From Ostreibacterium oceani (GTDB lineage: Bacteria; Pseudomonadota; Gammaproteobacteria; Cardiobacteriales; Ostreibacteriaceae), in contig NZ_WHNW01000002.1 in NCBI RefSeq assembly GCF_009362845.1, positions 186,001 to 250,000 on the forward strand: a DNA stretch of 64,000 nt, written 5' to 3'. Below, piece by piece: positions 27,128 through 36,195 of the stretch (its first letter is position 1; every line of letters starts with the position of its first letter). The notes beneath the pieces were generated by a model. It saw only the letters and a program-made list of their open reading frames with translations. It had not been told where the DNA came from and did no database searches. The translations under genes were made by a program, and so were the position numbers.

Positions 27128-28416
27128 TGAATATTGATACCCATTTTGATTTTGATTTTGATTTTGATTTTGATTTTGATTTTGATTTTGGCCAACTCAC
27201 GCTAGAGAGAATCAACGCGGCCGCACGGTGCACGACAAATGCCGACACCAAAAACTTCGGTGTTACTCGGTTATTTTTAACGCCAGAGCACCGTGCGGTG
27301 CTTAAACTACTCACCGAATGGATGCAAACGGCAGGCATGTCAACGACACTAGATGATGCTGGCAATCTACGAGGTTACTACTACAGTGACAACCCACAAG
27401 GCAAAACACTGATTATCGGTTCGCATATCGACAGCGTTAAACAAGGCGGTAAATTTGACGGCATCATGGGTGTCATTCTAGGCATCAGTTGTATCCAGGC
27501 ACTACATGACAGCGGACGCTCGCTACCATACCACGTCATGATTGCCGCCTTCGGCGATGAGGAAGGCAGCCGTTTCCAAGACTCAATGATCGGCAGCAAA
27601 GCACTGGCAGGCGGCTTTGATTCGACATCGCTTGCTAGGGTTGACGAAAATGGCATTACCATGGCAGAGGCCATGACAGCATTTGGGCTCAATCCAGATA
27701 ATATTCCCGCTTGCGCGCTAGACGCCCAATCCATACTGGGCTACCTAGAAGCGCATATCGAGCAAGGCCCCCTATTAGCGCAACACAACCTACCCGTCGG
27801 CATCGTCACTGCCATCACAGGAATAGAAAGGCAAGCCATTGAAATAATAGGTGAAACAGGGCACGCTGGCACGGTGCCCATGGATAGTCGCCAAGACGCA
27901 CTGGTCGCAGCCAGCAAAGCTATTGTGGCGATCGATACCTACTTAAAACAAACCACAGACTTAGTCGGCGTCGTTGGTGAAATTAGCGCAGCGCCTGGCA
28001 GTGTGAATGTTATTCCAAACCGAGTACAGTTCTCATTAGAATTTCGCTCCCCTGAAACACGAATTCGCCAACAAGCCAGCGACCATTTTCAAGCACAATT
28101 CAAAGCGATTGCTGACGAAGCCAACGTCAAAATTACCGCAAAAACAGTCTATCAATCTGAGGCAACCACCTGCGACGCGTCTTTGAGCCAAGCCCTCGCC
28201 GCAGCAGTTAAACGCACTGGGCACAACCCCCTTCACTTATTTAGCGGCGCGGGGCACGATGGTCAAGCAATGGCCAAACTGACACGCATTGCCATGTTAT
28301 TTGTCCGCTGCAAAGGCGGTATCAGCCATCACCCTGATGAGTCTGTTAGCCAAGAAGATTTGGATGTCGCTGGACGCGTTATGCTTTATTTTCTACAGCA
28401 ATACCAACCAGCATAA
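27127..28416 (+). CDS. M20 family amidohydrolase (allantoate / N-carbamoyl-amino-acid hydrolase type)
   Basis: 429 residues. Dinuclear-metal motifs: IGSHIDSVKQGGKFDG (His, Asp), GDEEGSRF (catalytic Glu pair), EAHIEQGPLL (His) and SGAGHDGQAMA (His). These define the AllC/HyuC/beta-ureidopropionase branch, which removes carbamoyl or similar N-caps from amino acids. The N-terminus after MNIDTH is an (Asp-Phe) run encoded by a hexanucleotide repeat, unusual for the family. Its partners are DUF1028 immediately upstream and the divergent peptide transporter. Confidence 0.9.
   Translation: MNIDTHFDFDFDFDFDFDFDFGQLTLERINAAARCTTNADTKNFGVTRLFLTPEHRAVLKLLTEWMQTAGMSTTLDDAGNLRGYYYSDNPQGKTLIIGSHIDSVKQGGKFDGIMGVILGISCIQALHDSGRSLPYHVMIAAFGDEEGSRFQDSMIGSKALAGGFDSTSLARVDENGITMAEAMTAFGLNPDNIPACALDAQSILGYLEAHIEQGPLLAQHNLPVGIVTAITGIERQAIEIIGETGHAGTVPMDSRQDALVAASKAIVAIDTYLKQTTDLVGVVGEISAAPGSVNVIPNRVQFSLEFRSPETRIRQQASDHFQAQFKAIADEANVKITAKTVYQSEATTCDASLSQALAAAVKRTGHNPLHLFSGAGHDGQAMAKLTRIAMLFVRCKGGISHHPDESVSQEDLDVAGRVMLYFLQQYQPA
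27144..27190 (+). repeat. Hexanucleotide microsatellite encoding Asp-Phe
   Basis: About 7.8 perfect copies of TTTTGA, reading (Phe-Asp) in frame near the N-terminus of the M20 hydrolase. Copy-number changes keep the frame but change the length of the tail. Confidence 0.95.
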
Positions 28417-28455
28417 GCATAACACGCCCAGTTAGGCCCAGCCACGCTGGTCGTA

Positions 28456-29025
28456 TTATCGTTGCAGCACTTGGTAAATATCTGCAAAGGTTGGGCGGTT
28501 ATTGATGCTAATCGACAGATGAGCCAGCTTTGCAATTTCACTCGCTGAAATCACGCCACGAATTAGCCCGTTGGGCTTGTCAATGACTAGACAGTGGTGC
28601 TTACCTTCTGCACTTAAGGCATCAATCACATCAGAGACGCTTGCTTGAGCTAGCTCTTCGTAGCTGATTGCTTTGCAATTTTTTCTTGATTCCATTAAAT
28701 CGCTCACGCGAATTTCGTCCCGCTTCAGCCCGCGATTAACTTGCTGCATCACCAAAGTCCCTGACAAGTCAGCCCGACTAATCAGACCCACTAGCTCTTC
28801 TTGCTCATTGACGACTAGACGCAACGTCGTATGGCTTTTTTCCATTAAAGTCTGCGCTTCATCTAGTGACGCATTGGATTCGATCATGATGGGACGATAC
28901 CGCGTAAAATCGGTAAAAATATCTAACGCACTAGAAGACAAATTTGATTGAGAGTTTTCCTCAGGTTTTGTTAGATGATATATATTATCAACGGGATAAA
29001 ATTTTAACTTAATAGGCTGGCTCAT
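28456..29025 (-). CDS. CBS-domain-pair protein
   Basis: 189 residues, almost entirely a tandem CBS pair: the first about 50-105 (RPIMIESNASLDEAQTLMEKSHTTLRLVV by segments) and the second about 115-175 (HHCLVIDKPNGLIRGVISASEIAKL). Such soluble CBS proteins bind adenine nucleotides and act as energy or ligand sensors. It is preceded by a very good GAGGAG Shine-Dalgarno and a promoter. It lies convergent to the M20 hydrolase gene and downstream of pyc, and its partner is unknown. Confidence 0.85.
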   Translation of the reverse strand: MSQPIKLKFYPVDNIYHLTKPEENSQSNLSSSALDIFTDFTRYRPIMIESNASLDEAQTLMEKSHTTLRLVVNEQEELVGLISRADLSGTLVMQQVNRGLKRDEIRVSDLMESRKNCKAISYEELAQASVSDVIDALSAEGKHHCLVIDKPNGLIRGVISASEIAKLAHLSISINNRPTFADIYQVLQR

Positions 29026-29066
29026 GCTTTACTCCTCTACATAAAACGCGTAATGATTAAAGTGTT

Positions 29067-29096
29067 ATTATACCTTAGTCGCTATCGTTGTGCTAA
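29067..29096 (-). promoter_or_regulatory. Promoter of the CBS-domain gene
   Basis: Minus strand TTAGCA (29091-29096), 18 bp, TATAAT (29067-29072), about 40 bp upstream of the ATG. The -10 is perfect; the -35 matches four of six. Confidence 0.5.
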
Positions 29097-29178
29097 TTTG
29101 CTACCGACAACCGACTACTAACCAAGCACTAACCAACTACTATCCAACTTACTAGACACCCAGCTTATTTTATCCCAG

Positions 29179-32100
29179 CTACGCTAGCGTAATCAGTAAC
29201 TCATTCACCGTAATTGATTGCCCTGCTTTGACCCATACGCTTTTGACGGTGCCTGAAACAGGTGCAGAAATGGTTGACTCCATTTTCATCGCCTCTAAGC
29301 TCAGTAATTTTTGTCCTGCGCTCACGGCTTGCCCTGCCTCGACCCAGACATTAACGACCATGCCTGGCATTTGCGAGGCGATTTGTTTGGGGTCTTGCAC
29401 ATCGGCTTTTACAAAAGCCGTGCTAACCGCTTCAATCGCCGCATCCGATACGATAATTTCTCGCGCCTGACCGTTTAACTCATAAAAAACTTTGCGCTGC
29501 CCTTTGTCGTTCACCTCGCCCACCGCGATGAGCTTAATGATTAGGGTCTTGCCTTGCTCAATATCAACGGCAATCTCTTCACCGATGGCCAGCCCATAAA
29601 AAAACACGGGCGTCGGCAATAGGCTAGTGTCACCGTAATGCTTTTGGTGGGTATAAAAATCCTCGCTGACCTGCGGATACATCAAATGCGACAAAATCGC
29701 TTTTGTGCTGGGCGCTTCACCAATTAATGCATTAAGCAATGCTTTTGATTTTGCAAAATCAGCAGGCGCTAGCAATGCACCCGCCCTTTTTTCAAGTGGT
29801 TTTTCGTTTTTTAGTATCGCGCGCTGCACCGCCTCGGGGAATCCTTGGTAAGGCTGCCCCATTTTGCCACTGATTAAATCCTTAACCGACGCTGGGATTG
29901 CCAATTGCTGGGATGCATCGATTATATCCGCCTCAGTTAATTCATTTGCCACCATAAATAACGCCATATCGCCGACGGCTTTTGAGCTAGGCGTTACTTT
30001 AACAATATCGCCAAACAGTTGGTTAACCCGTGCATACATTTGGCAAACCGCTTGCCAGCGATCCGCCAAGCCTAAGGAAATCGCTTGCTGATAAAGGTTA
30101 GTATACTGACCACCTGGCATTTCGTGTTCGTACAAATCCGTTGTGGCGGGGTAACTTTGGCTATCAAACGGCGTATAAAAATCTCTGACACAACGCCAAT
30201 AATCGGCAATTTTATCGACTGCCTCACCACGCAACCCACTCCCCCTGGGGTGCAATCGCAACAGCTCCACCAAACTATTTAAATTGGGTTGCGACGTATT
30301 CCCCGACATCGGCGCCATTGCCGCATCGACAATATCAACGTCGGCATTTATCGCGCTTAACAGCGTCGCACCTTGCATACCATTGGTATCATGGGTGTGC
30401 AAATGAATCGGAATCCCAATCTCTTGCTTAAGTGTTTTGATTAACAGCGTGGCCGCATCTGGCTTTAGTAGCCCTGCCATGTCTTTAATCGCGAGTATAT
30501 GCGCCCCCATTGACTCCAAAGACTTAGCTAAATCGACGTAATATTGCAGCGTGTATTTTGTGCGTTTGGGGTCAATGATGTCACCGCTATAACAGATTGT
30601 GGCTTCGCAGATTGCGTTAGTTTTTTGCACACTTTCCATCGCCATCTGCAAATTAGGCAGCCAATTCAGTGCATCAAACACACGAAATACATCAATGCCT
30701 GCGTCTGCCGATTCTTGGATAAAGGCATCCACTAAATTATCGGGATAGTTGGCATACCCCACGGCACTAGAAGAACGCAATAACATCTGAAATAGCACAT
30801 TGGGGACTTTGGCACGCATGTCAGTCAAGCGTTGCCAAGGACATTCTTTTAAAAACCGCATCGCTGTATCAAAGGTCGCCCCACCCCACATTTCTAACGA
30901 AAAAAACTCAGGCGTCAATCGCGCATAAGTATCAGCGATAGCCAGCATATCATGGCTACGTAATCGGGTTGCCAGTAACGATTGATGCGCATCGCGCAGG
31001 GTTGTATCGGTAATAAAAACCTGTGGCTGCGACAGCACCCACTGACTAAACGCTTGAGGCCCTTGCGCGAGTAGGCGTTGCCGCAGGCCATCTGGTATCT
31101 CAGCAAGGCTGGCTTGAGGCAATTGTGGCATCTCAACCGCATGTAGGCGTTTGGATTTTGGCTTATCCACTACCGTTGGATTGCCATTGACGATAGTTTC
31201 TGATAGATAATTTAACAACTTGGTGGCACGGTTTCGCTTAGGTGGAAAATCAAACAGTTCAGGCGTTTGATCAATAAACCGTGTTTTACATTCCCCCTGA
31301 ATAAACGTATCGTGTGCCAACACCTTGAGCAAAAAAGGGATGTTGGTTTTGACACCACGCACACGGAACTCTTTTAACGCACGCTCCATCCGCTGGATTG
31401 CTTCTTCAAAGTGTCGCCCTCTTGCGGTAACTTTTACCAATAATGAATCATAAAATGGGTACACTACGGCACCAGAAAATGCGGTCCCTGCATCCAAACG
31501 AATGCCAAACCCCGATGCAGAGCGGTAATGCTCGATGCGCCCATAATCTGGCATAAACTGATTTTCAGGGTCTTCGGTCGTCACTCGGCACTGTATCGCC
31601 ATACCGTGGGTGGCAATTTGCTGCTGATTATCGATACCAATCGCATTGTGTGAGAGTTTTTCACCGCTAGCGATAAGAATCTGGGCTTTGACAATATCTA
31701 ATCCCGTCACCTCTTCGGTCACTGTATGCTCAACTTGAATACGGGGGTTGACCTCGATAAAATAAAACTTATTCTCTACATCATCGACCAAAAACTCAAC
31801 CGTGCCAGCGTGGGTATAGCCAACTTGATGACCTAAACGAATCGCTGCGTCACAGATTTGTTGCCGTAACACACTATCCAAATTCGGTGCAGGGGCAATT
31901 TCAATCACTTTTTGGTGGCGGCGCTGCACCGAGCAATCGCGCTCGAATAAATGCACCAAGTTACCGTGTTTATCGCCCAATAACTGGATTTCAATATGGC
32001 GGGCTTTTTCGATAAATTTTTCGATAAACACCGCAGCGTTGCCAAATGCTTTTTTGGCTTCTGACTGTGCCTCTTGTAGCTGCTGCGCTAGCGTGTCTTC

Positions 32101-32622
32101 GCTACGCACAATCCGCATTCCGCGTCCGCCACCGCCGTGTGCGGCTTTGATGAGCAGCGGATAGCCTTGTACCGCCGCAATAGCCTTAGCATCAGCAAAA
32201 TCAATCACGGCTGCTTTACTGCCTTCTAGCGTCGGCAACCCCGCCGCTTGTGCGAGTTGGCGCGCACTGACTTTATCCCCTAATGCTGTCAATACGCTAA
32301 CCTCAGGCCCAACAAAAATCAATCCATTGTCAGCACACGCTTTGGCAAAATCAGGGTTCTCGGATAAAAAACCATAGCCTGGATGGATGGCATCCACGCC
32401 GTTTTCTTTCGCGATTGCAATAATCGCATCAATCGCTAAATAGTTTTTTATGGGTTCGCCTGGCTGACCAATTTGATAAGCTTCGTCTGCTTTAAATCGA
32501 TGCAATGCGTAGCGATCTTCGTAGGTGTAAATGGCGACCGTTTTAATCCCTAATTCGGTTGCGCTGCGAAAGATACGGGTGGCAATTTCACTGCGGTTAG
32601 CCACGAGTAATTTTTTAATCAT
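29179..32622 (-). CDS. pyc: Pyruvate carboxylase (single chain, biotin-dependent)
   Basis: 1147 residues, the normal length of the single-chain enzyme that makes oxaloacetate from pyruvate, bicarbonate and ATP. In order: biotin carboxylase (about 1-450; MIKKLLVANRSEIATRIF, AAHGGGGRGMR, EVNPRIQVEHTVTE), carboxyltransferase (about 530-800; DTTLRDAHQSL, HLHTHDTNG), PYC/OADA tetramerisation region, and biotinyl carrier with EAMKM (biotin Lys about 1113). ATG 32622 has GGAG upstream. Many gammaproteobacteria lack this single-chain form, so it marks the anaplerotic strategy here. Confidence 0.96.
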   Translation of the reverse strand: MIKKLLVANRSEIATRIFRSATELGIKTVAIYTYEDRYALHRFKADEAYQIGQPGEPIKNYLAIDAIIAIAKENGVDAIHPGYGFLSENPDFAKACADNGLIFVGPEVSVLTALGDKVSARQLAQAAGLPTLEGSKAAVIDFADAKAIAAVQGYPLLIKAAHGGGGRGMRIVRSEDTLAQQLQEAQSEAKKAFGNAAVFIEKFIEKARHIEIQLLGDKHGNLVHLFERDCSVQRRHQKVIEIAPAPNLDSVLRQQICDAAIRLGHQVGYTHAGTVEFLVDDVENKFYFIEVNPRIQVEHTVTEEVTGLDIVKAQILIASGEKLSHNAIGIDNQQQIATHGMAIQCRVTTEDPENQFMPDYGRIEHYRSASGFGIRLDAGTAFSGAVVYPFYDSLLVKVTARGRHFEEAIQRMERALKEFRVRGVKTNIPFLLKVLAHDTFIQGECKTRFIDQTPELFDFPPKRNRATKLLNYLSETIVNGNPTVVDKPKSKRLHAVEMPQLPQASLAEIPDGLRQRLLAQGPQAFSQWVLSQPQVFITDTTLRDAHQSLLATRLRSHDMLAIADTYARLTPEFFSLEMWGGATFDTAMRFLKECPWQRLTDMRAKVPNVLFQMLLRSSSAVGYANYPDNLVDAFIQESADAGIDVFRVFDALNWLPNLQMAMESVQKTNAICEATICYSGDIIDPKRTKYTLQYYVDLAKSLESMGAHILAIKDMAGLLKPDAATLLIKTLKQEIGIPIHLHTHDTNGMQGATLLSAINADVDIVDAAMAPMSGNTSQPNLNSLVELLRLHPRGSGLRGEAVDKIADYWRCVRDFYTPFDSQSYPATTDLYEHEMPGGQYTNLYQQAISLGLADRWQAVCQMYARVNQLFGDIVKVTPSSKAVGDMALFMVANELTEADIIDASQQLAIPASVKDLISGKMGQPYQGFPEAVQRAILKNEKPLEKRAGALLAPADFAKSKALLNALIGEAPSTKAILSHLMYPQVSEDFYTHQKHYGDTSLLPTPVFFYGLAIGEEIAVDIEQGKTLIIKLIAVGEVNDKGQRKVFYELNGQAREIIVSDAAIEAVSTAFVKADVQDPKQIASQMPGMVVNVWVEAGQAVSAGQKLLSLEAMKMESTISAPVSGTVKSVWVKAGQSITVNELLITLA

Positions 32623-32642
32623 ATAGACACTCTCCGAAACCA

Positions 32643-32663
32643 CTGCGCTGGCAATTAGCGCAG
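32643..32663 (-). promoter_or_regulatory. Hairpin in the pyc mRNA leader
   Basis: A perfect 7-bp inverted repeat, CTGCGCT and AGCGCAG, with a 7-nt loop, about 20 nt upstream of the pyc ATG and just before its GGAG. It could modulate ribosome access; there is no T-run. Confidence 0.35.
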
Positions 32664-32801
32664 CTGGCATTAAACTTATCAATTTTTCCTTAGCTTACGT
32701 CAATGCTAGCACAATATAATTGACTGGCAAGACAGCAAAGCAAAGCGTGTCGTTTTCACTACGATTTGCGTATCGAGAAAATGTCGGTTGCGCGATTTTA
32801 T

Positions 32802-32834
32802 GCGCCAACGTTATTGCGCGCCAAACGTTATTGT
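32802..32834. repeat. 16-17-bp tandem duplication spanning the ispF stop
   Basis: GCGCCAACGTTATTGC (32802-32817) and GCGCCAAACGTTATTGT (32818-32834) are tandem copies. The second contains the ispF stop codon (TTA at 32828-32830 on the plus strand). Confidence 0.85.
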
Positions 32835-33301
32835 GCAAACAATAAACAAACAGCGTGTGCGGCGATACCTTCTCGGCGGCCTGCAAAGCCTAATTGTTCT
32901 GTCGTTGTTGCTTTGATATTCACCACGCTATCAACCAAGCCTAAATCCATCGCAATATGGTGCCGCATAGCCGAAATATAGGGTTGCATTTTGGGTGCCT
33001 GTGCAACAATGGTGGCATCAACATTACCAACGCGATACCCCTGCTGGCTAATTTTGTCATTGACTTGGCGTAATAACTCACGGCTATCAATCCCCGCATA
33101 ACGCGCATCATCATCAGGGAAATGAGACCCAATATCACCCAACGCAGCCGCACCCAACAACGCATCACAGATTGCGTGCAGCAACACATCGCCATCAGAA
33201 TGCGCGACAAATCCCGATTCAAACGGAATCGAGACCCCACCAATAATCAGTTTATCGCCTACGCCAAAACGGTGTACATCAAATCCATGTCCTATTCGCA
33301 T
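32828..33301 (-). CDS. ispF: 2-C-methyl-D-erythritol 2,4-cyclodiphosphate synthase
   Basis: 157 residues, the usual IspF length. It cyclises the product of IspE in the methylerythritol-phosphate isoprenoid pathway. The zinc ligands are in [10 protein letters not shown] (D8, H10) and the [19 protein letters not shown] motif is intact, as are IGSHFPDDD and a terminal ATTTEQLGF(A)GR. It follows ispD by 3 bp, with GAGGA overlapping the ispD end, so translation is coupled. Confidence 0.97.
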   Translation of the reverse strand: MRIGHGFDVHRFGVGDKLIIGGVSIPFESGFVAHSDGDVLLHAICDALLGAAALGDIGSHFPDDDARYAGIDSRELLRQVNDKISQQGYRVGNVDATIVAQAPKMQPYISAMRHHIAMDLGLVDSVVNIKATTTEQLGFAGRREGIAAHAVCLLFAQ

Positions 33302-33304
33302 TAT

Positions 33305-33994
33305 TTAATCCTCACTCGGGTGTTTTAACCAACTTTGTGCAAAAACCAAGTCTTCTGGTACGGTGATTTTTATATTTTGGCGACTGCCTAAAACAACCTT
33401 TGGGCAAAGCCCTAAGCCTTCAACCGCTGCGGCTTCATCGGTAATTTGGCTGCGGTCGCAATCGATTAACGCTTGCATTAACAAGCCAAAACGAAACATC
33501 TGTGGCGTTTGCGCCAAAAAAAGCGATTCTCGATTTAGTGTTTTTTCAATGACATTTGCCTTTGCCTGCTTGACGGTTGCGGTAATCGGCTCTGCCAAAA
33601 TCCCGCCGACCTCATCCGCCACCAGTGTTTGATACAACCGTTCAATATCTGTCGCTAACACGAGTGGCCTAGCGGCATCATGCACCATCACCCAATCTTC
33701 GCTGAGGGCATCAAGTGACGCAAGCGCCTTTAACCCCGCAAAAACCGAATCGGCACGCGAAGCACCACCCGTACAGGTTACCACCCCGACCACCTCGCTA
33801 GGCAAGGTATCTCCTTTGGGTAATACCACCACCGTATTTAGCGTATGCTGATATTGACTTGCCCATTCCTGAAAACGCGATACCGAATGCCCCAATAGAC
33901 TCAGACCATTGAGTTGCAAATATTGCTTTGGTTGCTCAGACTGCATGCGCTGACCTGTGCCTGCCGCTGGGATAATGAGATTAATTTTTGCCAT
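33305..33994 (-). CDS. ispD: 2-C-methyl-D-erythritol 4-phosphate cytidylyltransferase
   Basis: 229 residues. It transfers CMP to methylerythritol phosphate. The nucleotide-binding N-terminus IIPAAGTGQRMQSEQPKQYL (residues 7-26 in part), VHDAARPLV and ITDEAAAVE are diagnostic. Its start overlaps the dapE 3' end by 14 bp, and ispF follows after 3 bp, making a dapE-ispD-ispF unit, an uncommon grouping (ispDF are more often with ftsB or truD-surE). Confidence 0.96.
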   Translation of the reverse strand: MAKINLIIPAAGTGQRMQSEQPKQYLQLNGLSLLGHSVSRFQEWASQYQHTLNTVVVLPKGDTLPSEVVGVVTCTGGASRADSVFAGLKALASLDALSEDWVMVHDAARPLVLATDIERLYQTLVADEVGGILAEPITATVKQAKANVIEKTLNRESLFLAQTPQMFRFGLLMQALIDCDRSQITDEAAAVEGLGLCPKVVLGSRQNIKITVPEDLVFAQSWLKHPSED

Positions 33995-35141
33995 AAAGCG
34001 TCATCAATACTCGTTGGTAAACTTGGGTCAGCCGCGGTAAATCATCGATTTTGACGCACTCGTCTACTTGGTGAATTGTCGCATTGACTGGCCCGAATTC
34101 CACCACCTGCGGCCCAAATGGTGCGACAAAACGTGCATCACTCGTCCCACCGCCTGTCGATAACTTAGGCGACTGGCCTAATACTGACTGACAAGCCGCT
34201 TGCATCGCTTGCGTCAAGTCACCTTCGCGGGTTAAAAACGGCTCCCCCGCCAATTCATGATACAAATCGTAGGTGTAGCGCTTGCCAGTATTGGTCGCGA
34301 GCGTTTGCAGCGTCTCTGCGACCAAGGTATGCACGCGTTCGATAATTGTCTCTGCGCTTAACTGGTTAGAGAAGCGAAAGTTAAATCGGATGGTTGCCTC
34401 TCCTGGGATAATATTTGACGCGCCGGCACCGCCAGATAATTCCCAAATTTGTTTACTCGTTGCAGGAAAATATTCATTGCCTTGACACCAAATTTCATCC
34501 GCTAAACGCGTAATCACTGGGCCTAAGGCATGAATTGGATTTGCTGCCAAGTCAGGGTAAGCCACATGCCCCTGCTGCCCCAAAATAGTCAAATGAACGT
34601 GCATAGAACCACGCCGCCCATTTTTTATGGTATCGCCAAGCACCTTGTCCGATGAAGGCTCACCAAAAATCACATAATCCATATTCACGCCGCGCTCGAC
34701 TAAATACGGCATGAGCTGTTTAATACCATCATGCGCGGGACCTTCTTCGTCGGCGGTGAGCATGATAGCGATACTGCCTTGGTAATCAGGATATTGGGTT
34801 ACAAAATTTGTCGCAGCAAGACACATTGTCGCAACGCCGGCTTTCATGTCTGCCGCACCTCTAGCATACAGATAGCCACCGCGTTCTGTTGGTGCAAAAG
34901 GTGGCGTTGTCCATTTTGACAAATCCCCTGGTGGCACTACATCAACATGCCCCGCAAAGACCGTTAATGGCTGACCATTACCATGTACGGCCCATAGATT
35001 CTTTACCGCACCAAAGGTGACGATTTCTGTTTGAAAACCAAATTCAGATAAATAGCTTTCTATTACGTCAAAGCAGCCCGCATCATCAGGCGTAACCGAT
35101 GGTTTGTCTAACAAGTTCAGGAGTAATTCTTTTTCATTCAC
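33981..35141 (-). CDS. dapE: Succinyl-diaminopimelate desuccinylase
   Basis: 386 residues (E. coli 375). An M20-family zinc enzyme removing succinate from N-succinyl-LL-diaminopimelate for lysine and peptidoglycan synthesis. Metal and catalytic motifs: FAGHVDVVPPGD (His, Asp), ARGAADMKAGVA (bridging Asp), LTADEEGPA (catalytic Glu pair), FGEPSS and the C-terminal GGTSDARF and PVNATIHQVDECV (His). Translation seems to start at GTG 35141. It leads the dapE-ispD-ispF operon. Confidence 0.95.
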   Translation of the reverse strand: MNEKELLLNLLDKPSVTPDDAGCFDVIESYLSEFGFQTEIVTFGAVKNLWAVHGNGQPLTVFAGHVDVVPPGDLSKWTTPPFAPTERGGYLYARGAADMKAGVATMCLAATNFVTQYPDYQGSIAIMLTADEEGPAHDGIKQLMPYLVERGVNMDYVIFGEPSSDKVLGDTIKNGRRGSMHVHLTILGQQGHVAYPDLAANPIHALGPVITRLADEIWCQGNEYFPATSKQIWELSGGAGASNIIPGEATIRFNFRFSNQLSAETIIERVHTLVAETLQTLATNTGKRYTYDLYHELAGEPFLTREGDLTQAMQAACQSVLGQSPKLSTGGGTSDARFVAPFGPQVVEFGPVNATIHQVDECVKIDDLPRLTQVYQRVLMTLYGKN

Positions 35142-35317
35142 AGGCTAACCCAATGGAAAACAGCTAAAAAAAACCACAATTAAGATTATGTCTTAGTCTT
35201 AATGCGCATTAATTTAAATTTTTTATTGAATTCAGTCAGTCGACCATGTTAGGATAGCTAAAACAATAAAAAAATCATATAATCACTTTATTATAAATCT
35301 AACCCTAAAAGAAAGCT

Positions 35318-36115
35318 ATGTTTGGTGCGACACAACAACAAGAAAATAACCAGCCCGTCCTTGCCGCTCGTGATATCTATAAATCATTTGGTGACCTACA
35401 AGTACTCAAAGGGGTTTCCTTGGATGCGTATCGGGGTGATGTCATTAGTATTTTGGGGTCTTCGGGCTCTGGCAAGTCTACCTTTTTACGCTGCATTAAC
35501 TTGTTAGAGCGGCCTGAGTCAGGTGACATCATACTCAATGGTGAATCCCTCTTATTCAAGAATGGACGCTACGGTAGAGAGGCGGCCGACAAAAAACAAC
35601 TGGCACGTTTTCGTACTAATTTGGCCATGGTATTCCAAAGCTTTAACTTATGGTCTCATTTGACCATTATGGAAAACATGATCGAAGCACCAATACAAGT
35701 CCTCAAACTAAAAAAAGCGGATGCCATCGACCGTGCACAAGCCTTACTGACCAAAGTCGGTATGCTAGAAAAATCTAACCACTACCCGATTCAATTATCT
35801 GGCGGCCAACAGCAACGCGTCGCGATTGCGCGCGCCTTGATGATGAATCCTGAAGTCCTGTTATTTGACGAACCCACCTCTGCCCTAGACCCCGAACTCG
35901 TTGGTGAAGTCCTGAAAATCATGAAAGACATTGCGCTTGAAGGCTCAACCATGATTATCGTCACCCACGAACTTGCCTTTGCCCGCGAAGTTTCGGATCA
36001 GATTATTTTTTTACACCAAGGGAAAATCGAAGAAGCTGGCACGCCGCATCAGTTTTTCCATGAAACGCAATCAGAGCGCGTCAAACAATTTTTGTCTAAT
36101 AACCTCAAAGGGTAG
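35318..36115 (+). CDS. Polar amino-acid ABC transporter ATP-binding protein (HisP/GlnQ type), orphan
   Basis: 265 residues with Walker A GSSGSGKST (47-55), signature LSGGQQQRVAIARAL, Walker B LLFDEPTSALDPE and the switch His in VTHELAFAREV. The insertion NGRYGREAADKKQL before the Q-loop (MVFQSFNLWSHLT) is typical of HisP/ArtP-like basic amino-acid importers. No cognate permease or binding protein is adjacent, so it either serves a permease elsewhere or is an orphan. The stop region is duplicated in tandem downstream. Confidence 0.92.
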   Translation: MFGATQQQENNQPVLAARDIYKSFGDLQVLKGVSLDAYRGDVISILGSSGSGKSTFLRCINLLERPESGDIILNGESLLFKNGRYGREAADKKQLARFRTNLAMVFQSFNLWSHLTIMENMIEAPIQVLKLKKADAIDRAQALLTKVGMLEKSNHYPIQLSGGQQQRVAIARALMMNPEVLLFDEPTSALDPELVGEVLKIMKDIALEGSTMIIVTHELAFAREVSDQIIFLHQGKIEEAGTPHQFFHETQSERVKQFLSNNLKG

Positions 36116-36148
36116 CCTTGATTACGTCAAAGGTTAGCCGTTGATTAC
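36105..36148. repeat. 22-bp tandem duplication spanning the stop codon
   Basis: TCAAAGGGTAGCCTTGATTAC (36105-36125) is repeated with small changes at 36127-36148; the first copy contains the TAG stop of the ABC ATPase (36113-36115). A further degenerate GATTACGCGTTGATT follows. Confidence 0.85.
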
Positions 36149-36195
36149 ACACCGATTACGCGTTGATTCCTCACTGATTGCGCACAATTAAACAA

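Noticed and set aside
27111-27365. Minus-strand frame with a KSKSKS run
   Set aside because: Complement of the Asp-Phe hexanucleotide repeat in the M20 hydrolase.
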